Position numbers and translations under genes: made by a program. Below, in pieces: positions 54,790 to 64,000 of a DNA stretch of 64,000 bases. Source of the DNA: Oreohelix idahoensis (lineage: Eukaryota > Mollusca > Gastropoda > Stylommatophora > Oreohelicidae). The notes under the pieces were generated by a model. The model made no database searches. It was not told where the DNA came from and saw only the letters and a program-made list of their open reading frames with translations. The DNA is taken from assembly GCA_024509875.1 (NCBI GenBank), contig JAMPIV010019871.1, positions 44,168 to 108,167 on the forward strand. The letters run 5' to 3'. Numbering within the stretch: position 1 is the first letter of the stretch; each line of letters starts with the position of its first letter.

Positions 54790-55295
54790 TGTGGGTAATG
54801 TTCTGACTGATGATCAGATTACCTTATTGTAATACTTCGTTGATCAGATTACATCCTGTTGTAAAGCATGGTCTGAGAATCAGATTACCTCCTGTTGCAA
54901 ATCTCTGATGATCCGATTACTTTACGTTGTAATGCTCTGTCTGATGATCAGATTACCTTATATTGTAGTGCTCTGTCTGATGATCAGATTACCTTATGTT
55001 GTAAATCTCTGTCTGATGATCAGATTACCTTATGTTGTAATGCTCTGTCTGAAGATCAGATTACCTCATGACGTAATGCTCTGTCTGACGATCAGATTAC
55101 CTTATGTTGTAATGCTCTGTCTGATGATCAGATTACCTTATGTTGTAATGCTCTGTCTGATGATCAGGTAACCTCATGTTGTAATGCTCTGTCTGAAGAT
55201 CAGATTACCTCATGTTGTAATGCTTAGTCTGATGATCAGATTACCTTATGTTATAATACTGTCTGATGATCAGATTACCTTATGTTGTAATGCTC
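54790..55295. repeat. 36-base tandem repeat B, related to A
   Basis: The unit GATGATCAGATTACCTTATG followed by TTGTAATGCTCTGTCT has the same period and the same frame of conserved words (TCAGATT, TTGTAATG, CTGTCTGAT) as array A but is more diverged. About 13 units, some with indels. A 0.16 kb non-repeat stretch separates A and B. Confidence 0.88.
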
Positions 55296-55364
55296 ACTAA
55301 CAAGTTTCGATCAACCCATATAAAATGTTAGCAGTAAAGTCAATCCAAGTACATGTACATGATA

Positions 55365-55535
55365 TGCGATTATTATTTCGAGTAAACCAAAATACAGTTG
55401 TTACTTCGAGTTAAAAACAATGCGGTAATTAATTCGAGTAAAAATAAAATATAATTATTATTTCGAGTTAAAATTTGCTGTAATTACTTCAAGCTTTAAA
55501 CAAAACGCGATTATTACTTCGAGTTTGCAACACAA
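55365..55535. repeat. Degenerate repeat with ATTACTTCGAGTTAAAA core
   Basis: Five to six occurrences of an (A)TTATTTCGAGT(T/A)AAAA-like core, spaced about 30-38 bases. Too diverged for a clean period. Confidence 0.6.
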
Positions 55536-55539
55536 CAAC

Positions 55540-57080
55540 AAAACAAGAAAAAAAATCATGTCTAACAGCAACACAGGTAACGAAATTTAAATATAGTACA
55601 CTTTTTTGGCTGGCATTCATTTAGTACGTGGATAGTTCGTGGACTAAGGCGTTAATAAAGCTACAAATGACTGCTTGTCTCACAACGATTGTCTTATTCT
55701 GATCAACAGTGGAGCCAGGCAAGTCAATTAATTCCCTGGCTAGTGGCAAGATGACAGCGCCGGCACCTTCTGCGTCGGCAAGGTGCAACGTTTCACACAG
55801 GATGCATTGGAAGGTTCTTTGGAGCTATTTTCCAATTTGCTGTGGACAAATAGACACAGATTTAAACACGACTACTTCTGGGGAAACCTCGTGTCTTTAT
55901 CTCGTGTTAAGTCGCTTCAGGCCCAGGCCCACAATACAAGTTAAATTGAAGAGGCTCTTGTCTTGTGGGTACAGTCCGTGATTCTCGTCCCAGGCGCAGA
56001 GATTAGCCCAAGTCTAAACGCGTTAATTTGCTGGTAATAGCGATCTGGATAGATCCCTTCCCGCTGCAATTGAGAACTCACGTTCTGGAAGCTTTTCTTC
56101 GTGCCCTGGCTTTGCACGGATGGTGTTTAAAACGATATCGCGTACCCATCCGGCTGTGATATGATCAATGGGCCCAAATTATCCCTTTAAATTGCAGTAT
56201 CTGGCGCCTATTTGTTGCCACAATTGCTGCTGTTTGCACTTTCTCCTGCGAAATAATGAGTCAAGTTAACGTGGATTACAAAAATAAACTACACCGGGAA
56301 GTGCTCGAACTTCATGCACCATATCGAGTTTATTGGCTCGCAGGGGTACAAGCATATCCCTTACCGCGCACACTTTCCGAACAAGGATATCATTTCTAGA
56401 ACAGGACAATCAGATTGAGTAAACTGATCAATGTTCTCCCCCTTGTCATCTTGCATACTTTCACGCAGAACCGGAATGGCTTAGCGTGTATAGAGGATCC
56501 ATCTAAAACTGCTAACCAATATTTGTGTATGTACATTATAGATGTAATACATATCCTTCCTTGTATGTGTGCTATGTAATACATATCCTTGCTTGTATGT
56601 GTGCTCTACCGTACAATGTGTTTACCACTGGTTTAATGTTGAAGTGGGAAGATTTAGCGGCATATGTGATTGGGATTGAGTGCGGAAGTCACTGCCAGAA
56701 GTAATTCTTTAAATTTCTTACATCATTATCACTTCTCTTTGTCGCATGGACACGCCCCTGCAGCTGCTGTTCCCCCTTCCCCAGGAAGTCTGCACCAAAG
56801 CTTCCACACGTTCTTACTGCCGACGTTTCTGCATCACTTTGTTCTCCACGACGAGGTAGCCCAGCACCACGCACAACGTCATATTAGTCGACTCTAACGA
56901 ATAGCAATAGTCCGTATTATGTCCATGTTTATGAGATGATCCCCCGGGTACCACACACGGGGCAACTTCTCACATGGAATTCTCAGAATCATGACAGTCG
57001 TGTGCAGATGGTATATACTCACGTTGGTGTGTATGTTTTGTTTTGTTTTAGTTTTTGTGGTCAATGTTATAACTGAATAA
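55540..57080. other. No recognisable gene
   Basis: About 1.5 kb. The frames at 55709-55981 and 56670-56897 have no motif I recognise. A short direct duplication (GTAATACATATCCTT-GCTTGTATGTGTGCT type) lies near 56545-56605. Confidence 0.4.
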
Positions 57081-57084
57081 GCGC

Positions 57085-57240
57085 TGTCTGTTATAGAGAA
57101 CGCTGTCTGTTATAGAGAACGCTGTCTGTTACAGAGAATGCTGTCTTATAGAGAACGCTGTCTGTTATAGAGAATGCTATCTTATAGAGAACGCTGTCTG
57201 TTATAGCTGTCTTATAGAGAACGCAGTCTGTTATAGAGTT
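57085..57240. repeat. About 20-base repeat of CTGTCTGTTATAGAGAACG
   Basis: Eight or so copies of CTGTCTGTTATAGAGAACG, some shortened to CTGTCTTATAGAGAACG. The two lengths alternate in the second half. Confidence 0.85.
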
Positions 57241-57310
57241 TCTCTTGAAAAATTGTATTCACTGCCTCTCAGTTCCCCCAGGAGCATAGGCCTTCAACAA
57301 ACACACAAGA

Positions 57311-57692
57311 CAAGTCCTACTACTGTCTTGTGCCAGGACAAGTCCTACTACTGCCTTGTGCCAGGACAAGTCCTACTACTGTCTTGTGCCAGGACAAGTC
57401 CTACTACTGTCTTGTGCCAGGACAAGTCCTACTACTGTCTTGTGCCAGGACAAGTCCTAACTACTGTCTTGTGCCAGGACAAGTCCTACTACTGTCTTGT
57501 GCCAGGACAAGTCCTACTACTGTCTTGTGCCAGGACAAGTCCTACTACTGTCTTGTGCCAGGACAAGTCCTACTACTGTCTTGTGCCAGGACAAGTCCTA
57601 CTACTGTCTTGTGCCAGGACAAGTCCTACTACTGTCTTGTGCCAGGACAAGTCCTACTACTGTCTTGTGCCAGGACAAGTCCTACTACTGTC
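57311..57692. repeat. 28-base tandem repeat, 13-14 units
   Basis: The unit CAAGTCCTACTACTGTCTTG followed by TGCCAGGA recurs with period 28, with one unit one base longer (57455 region). No frame of the unit has a stop, so frames up to 202 codons run through it; these are not genes. Confidence 0.93.
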
Positions 57693-57769
57693 TTCTGCCA
57701 TCTGCTCAAGGTCTTTCCGTGTCTTCTTCATTGTCCCTGTTCCAGGGGGAGGGGAAGGGTAGTGACTGA

Positions 57770-58310
57770 ATTAATGAATCTTGGTCTTCGTTCACTGTCA
57801 GACGTCAACTTGAATCTGCTCAAAGAAAGCGGTTGTCAGCTTGAGGATATTTGTATCTCCATAGAGAGTTGTTCCAGGAATGGTACTTGGGACTGCCATA
57901 TGTGCTGTTTCTGTTGCTCCTGTGTTGGGCATCTTTGACTTGCTTGCTTGCTTACTTGCGTCCATTATATTGCACTTATACTCTGTTCAACCGAAGTGGT
58001 TATAATTGGGGTAATTGTGCGTTAGGTTCTTCGATGCTAGCCGGTTGTTAGTCCTGAAAAGGACTGGTCCTAAAAAGGACCACTAGCTGACTGTCTGGAT
58101 TCATCTTCGTTGTTTGTCTGTTCGTGGTGCCGTGGCGTGTTCCATAGTGTATTTCATATCCTGCCTCACTATCTGGCTTGTGTGGTTTTGTGTTTTTGTA
58201 CCCTCCTCGTTTCTGTTTCTTGTGTCTTCCTTTTCTCCTGTATCTGAAATCGCGCTTTTTCTGTTATTGTTGGGAGTTGCTTATTCTAGTGTTTTCTCCA
58301 TGACTTCTTC
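57770..58310. other. No recognisable gene
   Basis: About 0.5 kb. GAATGGTACTTGGG...GCCATATG near 57873 is shared loosely with 53300. A (CTTG)n run near 57939-57960 may be a LINE tail. Confidence 0.4.
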
Positions 58311-58456
58311 GTCTGATTGGTCGTTGGTTTTAGTTTCTCGTCTGATTGGTCGTTCGTTTTAGTTTCTCGTCTGATTGGTCGTTGGTTTTAGTTTCTCGTC
58401 TGATTGGTCGTTGGTTTTAGTTTCTCGTCTGATTGGTCGTTGGTTTTAGTTTCTCA
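58311..58456. repeat. 29-base tandem repeat, 5 units
   Basis: The unit TCTGATTGGTCGTTGGTTTT followed by AGTTTCTCG recurs five times with almost no variation (one CGTTCG). Confidence 0.93.
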
Positions 58457-59991
58457 TGTGTTACTAGATGTCATTTCCTCAATGGCTATTCTTTCTGCTT
58501 CTTTTCTTTTGAGTAGTTGTGCGTTTTCTTCTTTCAGCTCTGTCAGCTTCTTGACATCTGTTTCTACTTGTTGCTGGATTCTTTTCATGTCTTCCATCAT
58601 ATTTCTAATGCTTTGCATATCTATCACGTCTTCTCCACTGTCAGCTTGATCTTCGGGAGTCTGCCTGCTTCTATTCTCTACCTGGAGTTTCAGTTTCATT
58701 TCTTTAACTTCCGCTGTCAGCTGATGAAGCTGTCTTCTATCTATCGTGCGCTGTTTGTCTGCAACATCCGCAGCCACTCTGTGTTTTGCCTCTTTGAAAG
58801 GGATGTTTTTGGACACAGCTTCCTTCAGGATGTTCTTAGTTTCCTGAAACACAGGGCAGCCTCTGTACCTTGCCTCGTGGTTTCCGTGGCAGTTTGCACA
58901 GGTACGGTTTGCATTTATGGCTTTGTAATTGAGATCCTTCATCGCCTTGGGACAGTCGCGATATGGGTGGCTCCTCGCGCAATACTGGCAAACTGTATCT
59001 CTTCTGCGCGTTTTCTTTTTGTGGGAAAACTGCTGGCAGTTAGAGCACTGCATGACCGGAGGGATATATGCTTCTGTCCTTTTTGGTGTAGATTGGAGAG
59101 TCAGTCTCTCAGATCTTGTCGATCCTTCAATAGTTATTACAATCAGATTTGCATCTTTCTTGTCCCAGGTTTTTAGCCTTTCGACCTGTGTGATTTTGAA
59201 AACTGTGTTTTCGGTTTGTAGGTAGCTGTGAACCTCTCTTGCGAGCCATCTGGTATCAACCCCTCTTACGACCAACTTCTTTGTTGTCTTGGATGTTTCC
59301 ACCACTACTTTTATCTGATGCTGCAGCTGGACTTCTTTTGGACCGGACTCCAGTTCGGTCATTAGCGAAGTGGTTGTTTCGGTGTTGTTGAGAGAAAACA
59401 CGACTCCCTTTTCGTGTCTCCCTACTTTAGAGATGCCTCTCCTGTCAGTTATTACCTCGAGGATACCGATCACTTTATCGTCGGGTAGGGCCCTGAGTGA
59501 GGCCTCACCTCCAGACATCTGGGTGATCTTAACGATCCTCTCCTGTATCGTCGGGTAGGGCCCTGAGTGAGGCCTGACCTCCAGACATCTGGGTGATCTT
59601 AACAATCCTCTCCTGTATCGTCGGGTAGGGCCCTGAGTGAGGCCTCACCTCCAGACATCTGGATGATCTTAACGATCCTCTCCTGTATCGTATCTGTGTT
59701 GTTTGTCTTGTTAGTCTTTGTCCTGTGTTGCCTTCTCCGGTTTTGGTTAGAACAAGAATCATGTTCCTGCTCGTTGTTAGAAGGAGACTTTTCTTGTGCT
59801 TGAGCTTTTGAGTTGTTATCAGTTGTTGTTTCGTCCAGACTAGGTCTAGTCGTTTGTGTCTTGGGGTTTTCGTTGGCTTGTATCTCGGCTCTCGCAATTT
59901 GCGCCATCTGAGTGTTGTTTCGTTGGATTTGACACTTCTCTGCCACTTGGTGATTTGCCGCTACCAGATCAGATACTGACACCACAACCAC
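58454..59991 (-). pseudogene. LINE ORF1 with three zinc knuckles
   Basis: Minus strand. The ATG at 59991 opens a polar, Q/N/T-rich N-terminus. After the 70-base triplication a second frame, to 58454, has a central domain (VVRGVDTRWLAREV) and three clustered Cys/His motifs (CSNCQQFSHKKK, CQYCARSHPYRDC, CANCHGNHEARYRGC), then a coiled-coil tail. This gag-like ORF1 with CCHC knuckles belongs to Jockey/I/R1-group LINEs and binds the element RNA. No endonuclease or RT follows downstream of 58454. The frame is disrupted by the duplication (59474-59695). It sits head to head with the CR1 ORF1 starting near 59985. Confidence 0.82.
59474..59695. repeat. 70-base tandem triplication inside LINE ORF1
   Basis: CGTCGGGTAGGGCCCTGAG occurs at about 59479, 59549 and 59619, period 70. 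In protein terms each unit reads TIQERIVKI.QMSGGEASL on the minus strand. Two extra units add 140 bases, not a multiple of three, and so shift the frame. Confidence 0.9.
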
Positions 59992-60234
59992 CCGATGAAA
60001 ACACCCAGACTATTCAGGACGATTCACACCAGGAAAATCAATGGCGGCAGCAAGAATCAAAACGAAAGCCGAGTCAACAACCATGTAGTAAAGCAACACA
60101 CGTTATAATTGGCGACTCTCTCCTAAAAGGCATATACAATGATCGGATGTCTACTACTAAAGAGGAAACTGTCTCAGTATTAGCGATACCTGGAGCTGGA
60201 ACTGAAAGATTAATTGATAGAATTAATAGGTTCG

Positions 60235-61374
60235 TAGAAGCACGTCACAGCCCTTTGATATACGAAGTGGCGTTAAACAAGGCTGTGTTCTGGCTCCGAC
60301 CCTCTTCGGAATCTTCTTTGCCTTACTCTTGAAACATGCATTCAGAGATGCAACTGAAGGAATATGCCTTCACACTAGGTCAGTATGGCCGTCCGTTGTT
60401 TTAATCTTTCAAGGCCTGAAGGCAAAAACAAAAATCAGAAGGGTCACTATAAGAGACTTGTTGTTCGCTGATGATGCTGCAGTCGTCACTCAAAGCCAAC
60501 AGGAGCTTCAGAGCTTGATGAATCGCTTCACTAAAGCATGCAAGGACTTTGGCCTCACAATAAGTCTAAAGAAAACGAATGTGCTGAGTCAGATGTGGGT
60601 GCTGCACCAGTTATCACTATCGATAACTATGAATTGGCAGTGGTGCACCACTTCACATACCTAGGGTCTACCATCAATGACAAACTCTCACTGGATACAG
60701 AAATCGACAGCCGCATTGGCAAAGCTGCAGCTACCTTTGCCCGCCTCACTTCGCGTGTTTGGGGAAACTCTAAACTCACAATGAAGACCAAAGCTGCGGT
60801 ATATAATGCCTGCGTCACCAGCACACTCCTATATGGCAGCGAGACCTGGACGACCTATGCTAAGCAAGAAAGAAGGCTCAATACCTTCCATTTGCGGTGT
60901 CTACGCCACATCCTCGGCATCTCGTGGAAAGACTAAGTGACAAATGTCGAGGTGTTGTCACGTGCTGGCCTTCAAAGTATGTATACGCTTCTTAGACAGC
61001 GCAGACTTCGCTGGCTTGGTCATGTTCGCCGCATGGAATATGGTCGCATCCCAAAAGATATCTTCTACGGACAATTAGCAGATGGCAAGAGAACAGTTGG
61101 GCGACCACAGCTGAGGTTCAAAGATGTGTGCAAGAGAGATATGAGGGCACTGGACATGGATCCAGAAACATGGGAGGATGAAGCTGCCGATCGCACTAAG
61201 TGGCGATGCTATTTACGGCGCCACCTCAGATTGGGAGAAGAGAGGCTCACACAAGAAGCAGAGGTGAGGAGAAAACGTCGAAAGGAGCACCAGGAAAATA
61301 AGAAGCTGAGGTCTGTCATCTCAGGGGCGCATTCCCATAGTCAGTTATGACTGAAGGGGCTATTATTATTATTA
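60235..61374 (+). mobile_element. 5'-truncated LINE inside CR1 ORF1
   Basis: The 11-base duplication TAATAGGTTCG (60224-60234 and 61375-61385) flanks it. The insert starts in the RT and ends in a TAT-rich tail (61360-61374), as expected of a target-primed 5'-truncated insertion. Its 3' terminal 46 bases are the ones amplified at 31030-31303. Confidence 0.9.
60250..61350 (+). pseudogene. LINE RT C-terminal half
   Basis: Starting with VKQGCVLAPTLF-type sequence in the palm, followed by LLFADDAAVV (catalytic box), HFTYLGSTI, YGSETWTTYAKQ, LRWLGHVRRM, GRPQLRFKD, a RTKWR segment and a stop at 61350. At least one frameshift (near 60595) and one TAA nonsense at 60934 break it. The endonuclease and RT fingers are absent because of truncation. 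An RTE-like or related lineage; the exact clade is unsure. Confidence 0.85.
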
Positions 61375-61799
61375 TAATAGGTTCGATATACATCATAACA
61401 TTACAAGAACAACAGTACATGTAGGGATCAACGACATAATGAATGGACACAGCGTTAGCCCTTCGGCGATTTCCAAACTGACCACTACAATAAAACAAAA
61501 ATTTCCTAACACCTCAATTTTTATGTCATCCATTATTCCACCTTGCTATGGCTTCCAACGTCGCGTAGCCGACACCAACAACAAGACACTCCATAGCTAT
61601 TGTGAACACAACAACATTGGCTATATCAACAACACTCCTTTCTTCACAAGCAACTCTGGAGCACCAAAGAAACGCCTTTACATAGATCAAATACATACAT
61701 CAAAACTAGGTAGCAGCATCCTAGCCAAAAACATCAAAGTACCCGCAGCGAACGCAACACGACAACCCACCAGACACAAAAAACACAAACCGATCTACC

Positions 61800-62222
61800 A
61801 TGAGATCAGCCCTTCATGATAATGCACAACACACCTTACCCGCCCCTCAAAGAAGTGCTCCCGTAACCAACAAATTACCTAACAACAAACAGAACGCCAC
61901 ATACAGCCAGGAAGCCGAATGTTACGATGTTATGTTTCCTCCACTACCTATAAGACAGCCCCTCACAAACACATTATATGACAGTTCAACAAGCAGTGCC
62001 ACAATGTCCCAGACCCAAAAATCTCCTACAAGTGTTGGAACCACTGCAGACGAAATCTACAGTCGTCATGCTTCCTCCCGTAGCCTTCCTGATCGTGCTC
62101 AGTGGAACCCAGAACTTGGATACCTGATGCAATTCAGTCCTGCATCCCTCAGCCAAGCACTAATGATGTCTGTGCAACGGGGGCCCTACTATATACCTGA
62201 CAGAGACATCCATTATCGATGA
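61800..62222 (+). CDS. Possible C-terminal extension of CR1 ORF1
   Basis: A 140-codon frame overlapping the end of the esterase frame by 20 bases, in a different frame. It is rich in S, T, P, Q and N and has no motif I recognise. It could be the C-terminus of ORF1 after a frameshift, or non-coding. Confidence 0.35.
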   Translation: MRSALHDNAQHTLPAPQRSAPVTNKLPNNKQNATYSQEAECYDVMFPPLPIRQPLTNTLYDSSTSSATMSQTQKSPTSVGTTADEIYSRHASSRSLPDRAQWNPELGYLMQFSPASLSQALMMSVQRGPYYIPDRDIHYR

Positions 62223-62779
62223 TGAATCCACTCATTTGTTTAAATTTTTGTTATAAACTTAATCCCTGCGACCAAAGCCGTCTCTCCCGTGAAAAATTAG
62301 TTGATTACTGTGACGCATAAAGTAATAAGTACTTTGTTACTTTCTCAAAACACTCTAATTTCATTAGCTACAGGCCTTCGACAGTTTTTTCATAATTTGC
62401 AAGATTTTATTTTATTTTATTTACTTTTTAAATTCGTATTCTCTCAGTGTTGCTTAATTACTTTGTTAGAATTTTAGTGTTGTGGTGTGAAAACGTGCGT
62501 GCCTACTGTTGTGTGACTATTTTAATATACTACTGACAATTTCAGTTAATTGTAATTTTTTAGCAATACTTGTACCAAGTGTTCGCACGTTAAGTACTAA
62601 CATTTGTATTTTTACTTACTTGGTGACGTTAATTAGTTTAAATTTTCGTAGGTTTCGTATTTAAAATTGCTTTTGTTATTTTCCTTTTTAGACCACTCGC
62701 CAAAATAAAATGCATACCTATCAGACACAATGGCTAATTAAGGATGGTCCTACGGCTGGGCCACCCTGAAACATTTACC
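62223..62779 (+). other. ORF1-ORF2 spacer of the CR1-like LINE
   Basis: About 0.55 kb of AT-rich, T-run-containing sequence with no coding frame. It lies between the last ORF1 stop and the first recognisable ORF2 sequence. Confidence 0.5.
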
Positions 62780-64000
62780 ATTTATTAGGCAAACTTCCTG
62801 AGCTTACACAAATTTCTGAATAAAAATTTTCATGTTTTTGGACTTTCCGAAAGTCGTATTTAAAACGACAAAAATATCAGATGATGAAAATTGCCCTAAA
62901 TGGCTTTAATAAAACAGTTCGGCGAGACTCAAGTAGAAAGCTAGAAACAGTTTATTATAGTAGTTAATATATTTCCACTTCTATTAGTTATCGCCACAGA
63001 AGCGATTTAGAGACAGGCAGAGACCGAGTTGCATATGGTTTAGAAAATAAAAACTACCGACTCAGGGATACAATTTCTAGTCGGGTATCTTTATAGAAAT
63101 CCCAGTGCAGGAGCCATCTGGTACGAAGATTTCACCACTATGATGGATAAAAGTATTTTACCACTGCCAAAGAAATTATTCTTCTAGGCGATTTTCAACA
63201 TCGACATGCATAACACAAACCAAACGTGGAAAAAAACATCATACTATCTTACAACCTAAACAAATAGTCAACCAGCCTACCAGGGTAACAAATGCATCAT
63301 CCACACAATTTGACCACATCTACGTCAACCTGTGCAAAAACAATATAAAAAAAAAAAAAGGACAATAAGTGGGGGGGGGGGTTAAAAAAAAAAAAAAAAA
63401 AAAAAGAAAGAATGCTCAGTTCCTACTGTCCTGCGATTGAGTAACCGCACTATCCCTATATGATGCACGTGGGTCCACAGAAATAAAATATAAAGCTTCC
63501 AAGAAAATAAACATAATCAGTAATTAAATTTAGAAGTTTTAAACATTTCAACCCGTGAACTATTTTTTACATGATTTGCGAACTGCACCTTTTGCCCAGT
63601 GTTTACCAGATTTCTGTGAGTCCCGATGACGCCATTGCCCATTGGACCCGTATCTTTTCTTTGTTGTGTTTGATAACCACGCACCAACTACAGAAGTTTC
63701 GAGTTAAACGACAGGTCAAATCTTCATGGATCACGACAAGGCATTGCTAGACGCCATGTCCGGCATAGAGATCCAAGCTCACAAAAAACAAGGACATAAC
63801 ACAAACCGAGGCACAGAGGAACAAAGTGGCAATATTTAATTCGTAGTGAAAAAGAAATTACTTTAAAAATTTGGTTCCAGAACAAAACAAACATTAAAGA
63901 TATATGGAAGCAATCAACACCTTTAGCGAACAAGCGAAATCTGTCATCCTCTCAACCCCTAACATTACATTTACTTGCACAGAGCTTCCCGCCAATAACC
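62780..64000 (+). pseudogene. CR1 ORF2 endonuclease, many indels, cut by window end
   Basis: Reading across frames: FHVFGLSESR (with the catalytic glutamate) near 62830, an ISYRHRSDLETG stretch near 62990, LVGYLYRNPSAGAIWYEDF near 63090, a GDF.NID motif near 63190, and the linker to RT from about 63600. From 63040 the DNA follows the reverse complement of 23114-22260. It differs by many one-base additions in homopolymers and by long A and G runs at 63346-63405. No long frame remains. The RT lies beyond the window. Confidence 0.8.

Larger units (their letters stand above)
59985..61819 (+). pseudogene. CR1 ORF1, SGNH-esterase-like, interrupted
   Basis: The first part (to 60234) ends in an HVIIGDSLLKGI segment with the block I serine motif GDSL, then RLIDRINRF. 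After the inserted LINE (60235-61374) the same frame resumes with VHVGINDIMNG (the GxND block III motif) and runs to 61819, including DQIHTSKLG, the DxxH block V motif. All three catalytic blocks of the SGNH hydrolase family are thus visible. Removing the insert and one target duplication restores the frame. In CR1 elements such ORF1 esterases are thought to act in retrotransposition; the substrate is not known to me. The true N-terminus is unclear because it abuts the opposing ORF1. Confidence 0.8.
59985..64000 (+). mobile_element. CR1-like LINE with esterase ORF1, runs off window
   Basis: ORF1 with an SGNH-esterase-like domain (59985-61819, split by another LINE) is followed by a spacer and then the endonuclease of ORF2 (from about 62780) up to the window end. 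ORF1 esterase domains upstream of an endonuclease-RT ORF2 are a known feature of CR1 elements. The ORF2 part is homologous to the antisense 5'-truncated copy at 20296-23114. ORF2 carries many small indels. Confidence 0.8.

Noticed and set aside
55709..55981. 90-codon frame as host exon
   Set aside because: No recognisable motif, no splice or conservation evidence; left as unannotated sequence.
57253..57938. Open frames of 169 and 202 codons read as a repeat protein
   Set aside because: They are produced by a 28-base tandem repeat with no stop in any forward frame; no start context or flanking domain supports a gene.

Overview
This is repeat-dense, AT-leaning animal DNA. I see no host protein-coding gene and no bacterial-style operon in the 64 kb. 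Everything recognisable is a transposable element, a fossil of one, or a tandem repeat. The mix of RTE-like and CR1-like LINEs, Ty3/gypsy LTR elements of the Gmr1 type, tRNA-derived SINEs, short hAT-like DNA elements and many minisatellites suggests an invertebrate metazoan. A mollusc is my best guess, at low confidence and from family composition only.

Layout. (a) 1-7026: a Ty3/gypsy-related LTR element, cut at its left end by the window. Its single 3.3 kb frame keeps pieces of gag, protease, integrase zinc domain and GPY module but has no reverse transcriptase, RNase H or integrase core. (b) 9165-18427: a complete LTR element with 1077-base LTRs that look identical and a perfect 5-base target duplication. 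Its pol order is protease-integrase-RT-RNase H, the Gmr1-type order. (c) 19082-25065: an RTE-like LINE bounded by a 16-base target duplication, carrying a nested antisense CR1-like LINE (about 20296-23114) and a 0.33 kb insert. (d) 25676-26077: a tRNA-derived SINE with a 60-A tail. (e) 26087-30797: no recognisable gene. (f) 30799-31303: a LINE 3' end whose last 46 bases have been amplified. (g) 31351-42953: one 41-base minisatellite split by a hAT-like element (32049-33330, 8-base target duplication) and by a second Gmr1-type element on the minus strand (33348-42596, 5-base target duplication). (h) 43159-48060: LINE fossils, a hAT-like pair of ends, a 10 x 40-base array inside a LINE reading frame, and a second SINE. 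(i) 48437-50570: an antisense gypsy remnant. (j) 53530-59695: a run of distinct minisatellites and a LINE ORF1 with three zinc knuckles. (k) 59985-64000: a CR1-like LINE whose ORF1 encodes an SGNH-esterase-like domain, split by a 5'-truncated LINE with an 11-base target duplication. Its ORF2 endonuclease runs off the window.

How it fits together. The nesting gives relative ages: the minisatellite at 31351 predates both insertions in it; the RTE-like LINE at 19082 predates its CR1-like insert; the CR1 ORF1 at 59985 predates the LINE in it. Element (b) is the only one that looks potentially autonomous. At several loci a short tandem array has grown out of LINE sequence, and unexpanded relatives of two of them lie in this same window. 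Positions, repeat periods, flanking duplications and motifs were read by eye; no alignment or database search was run.
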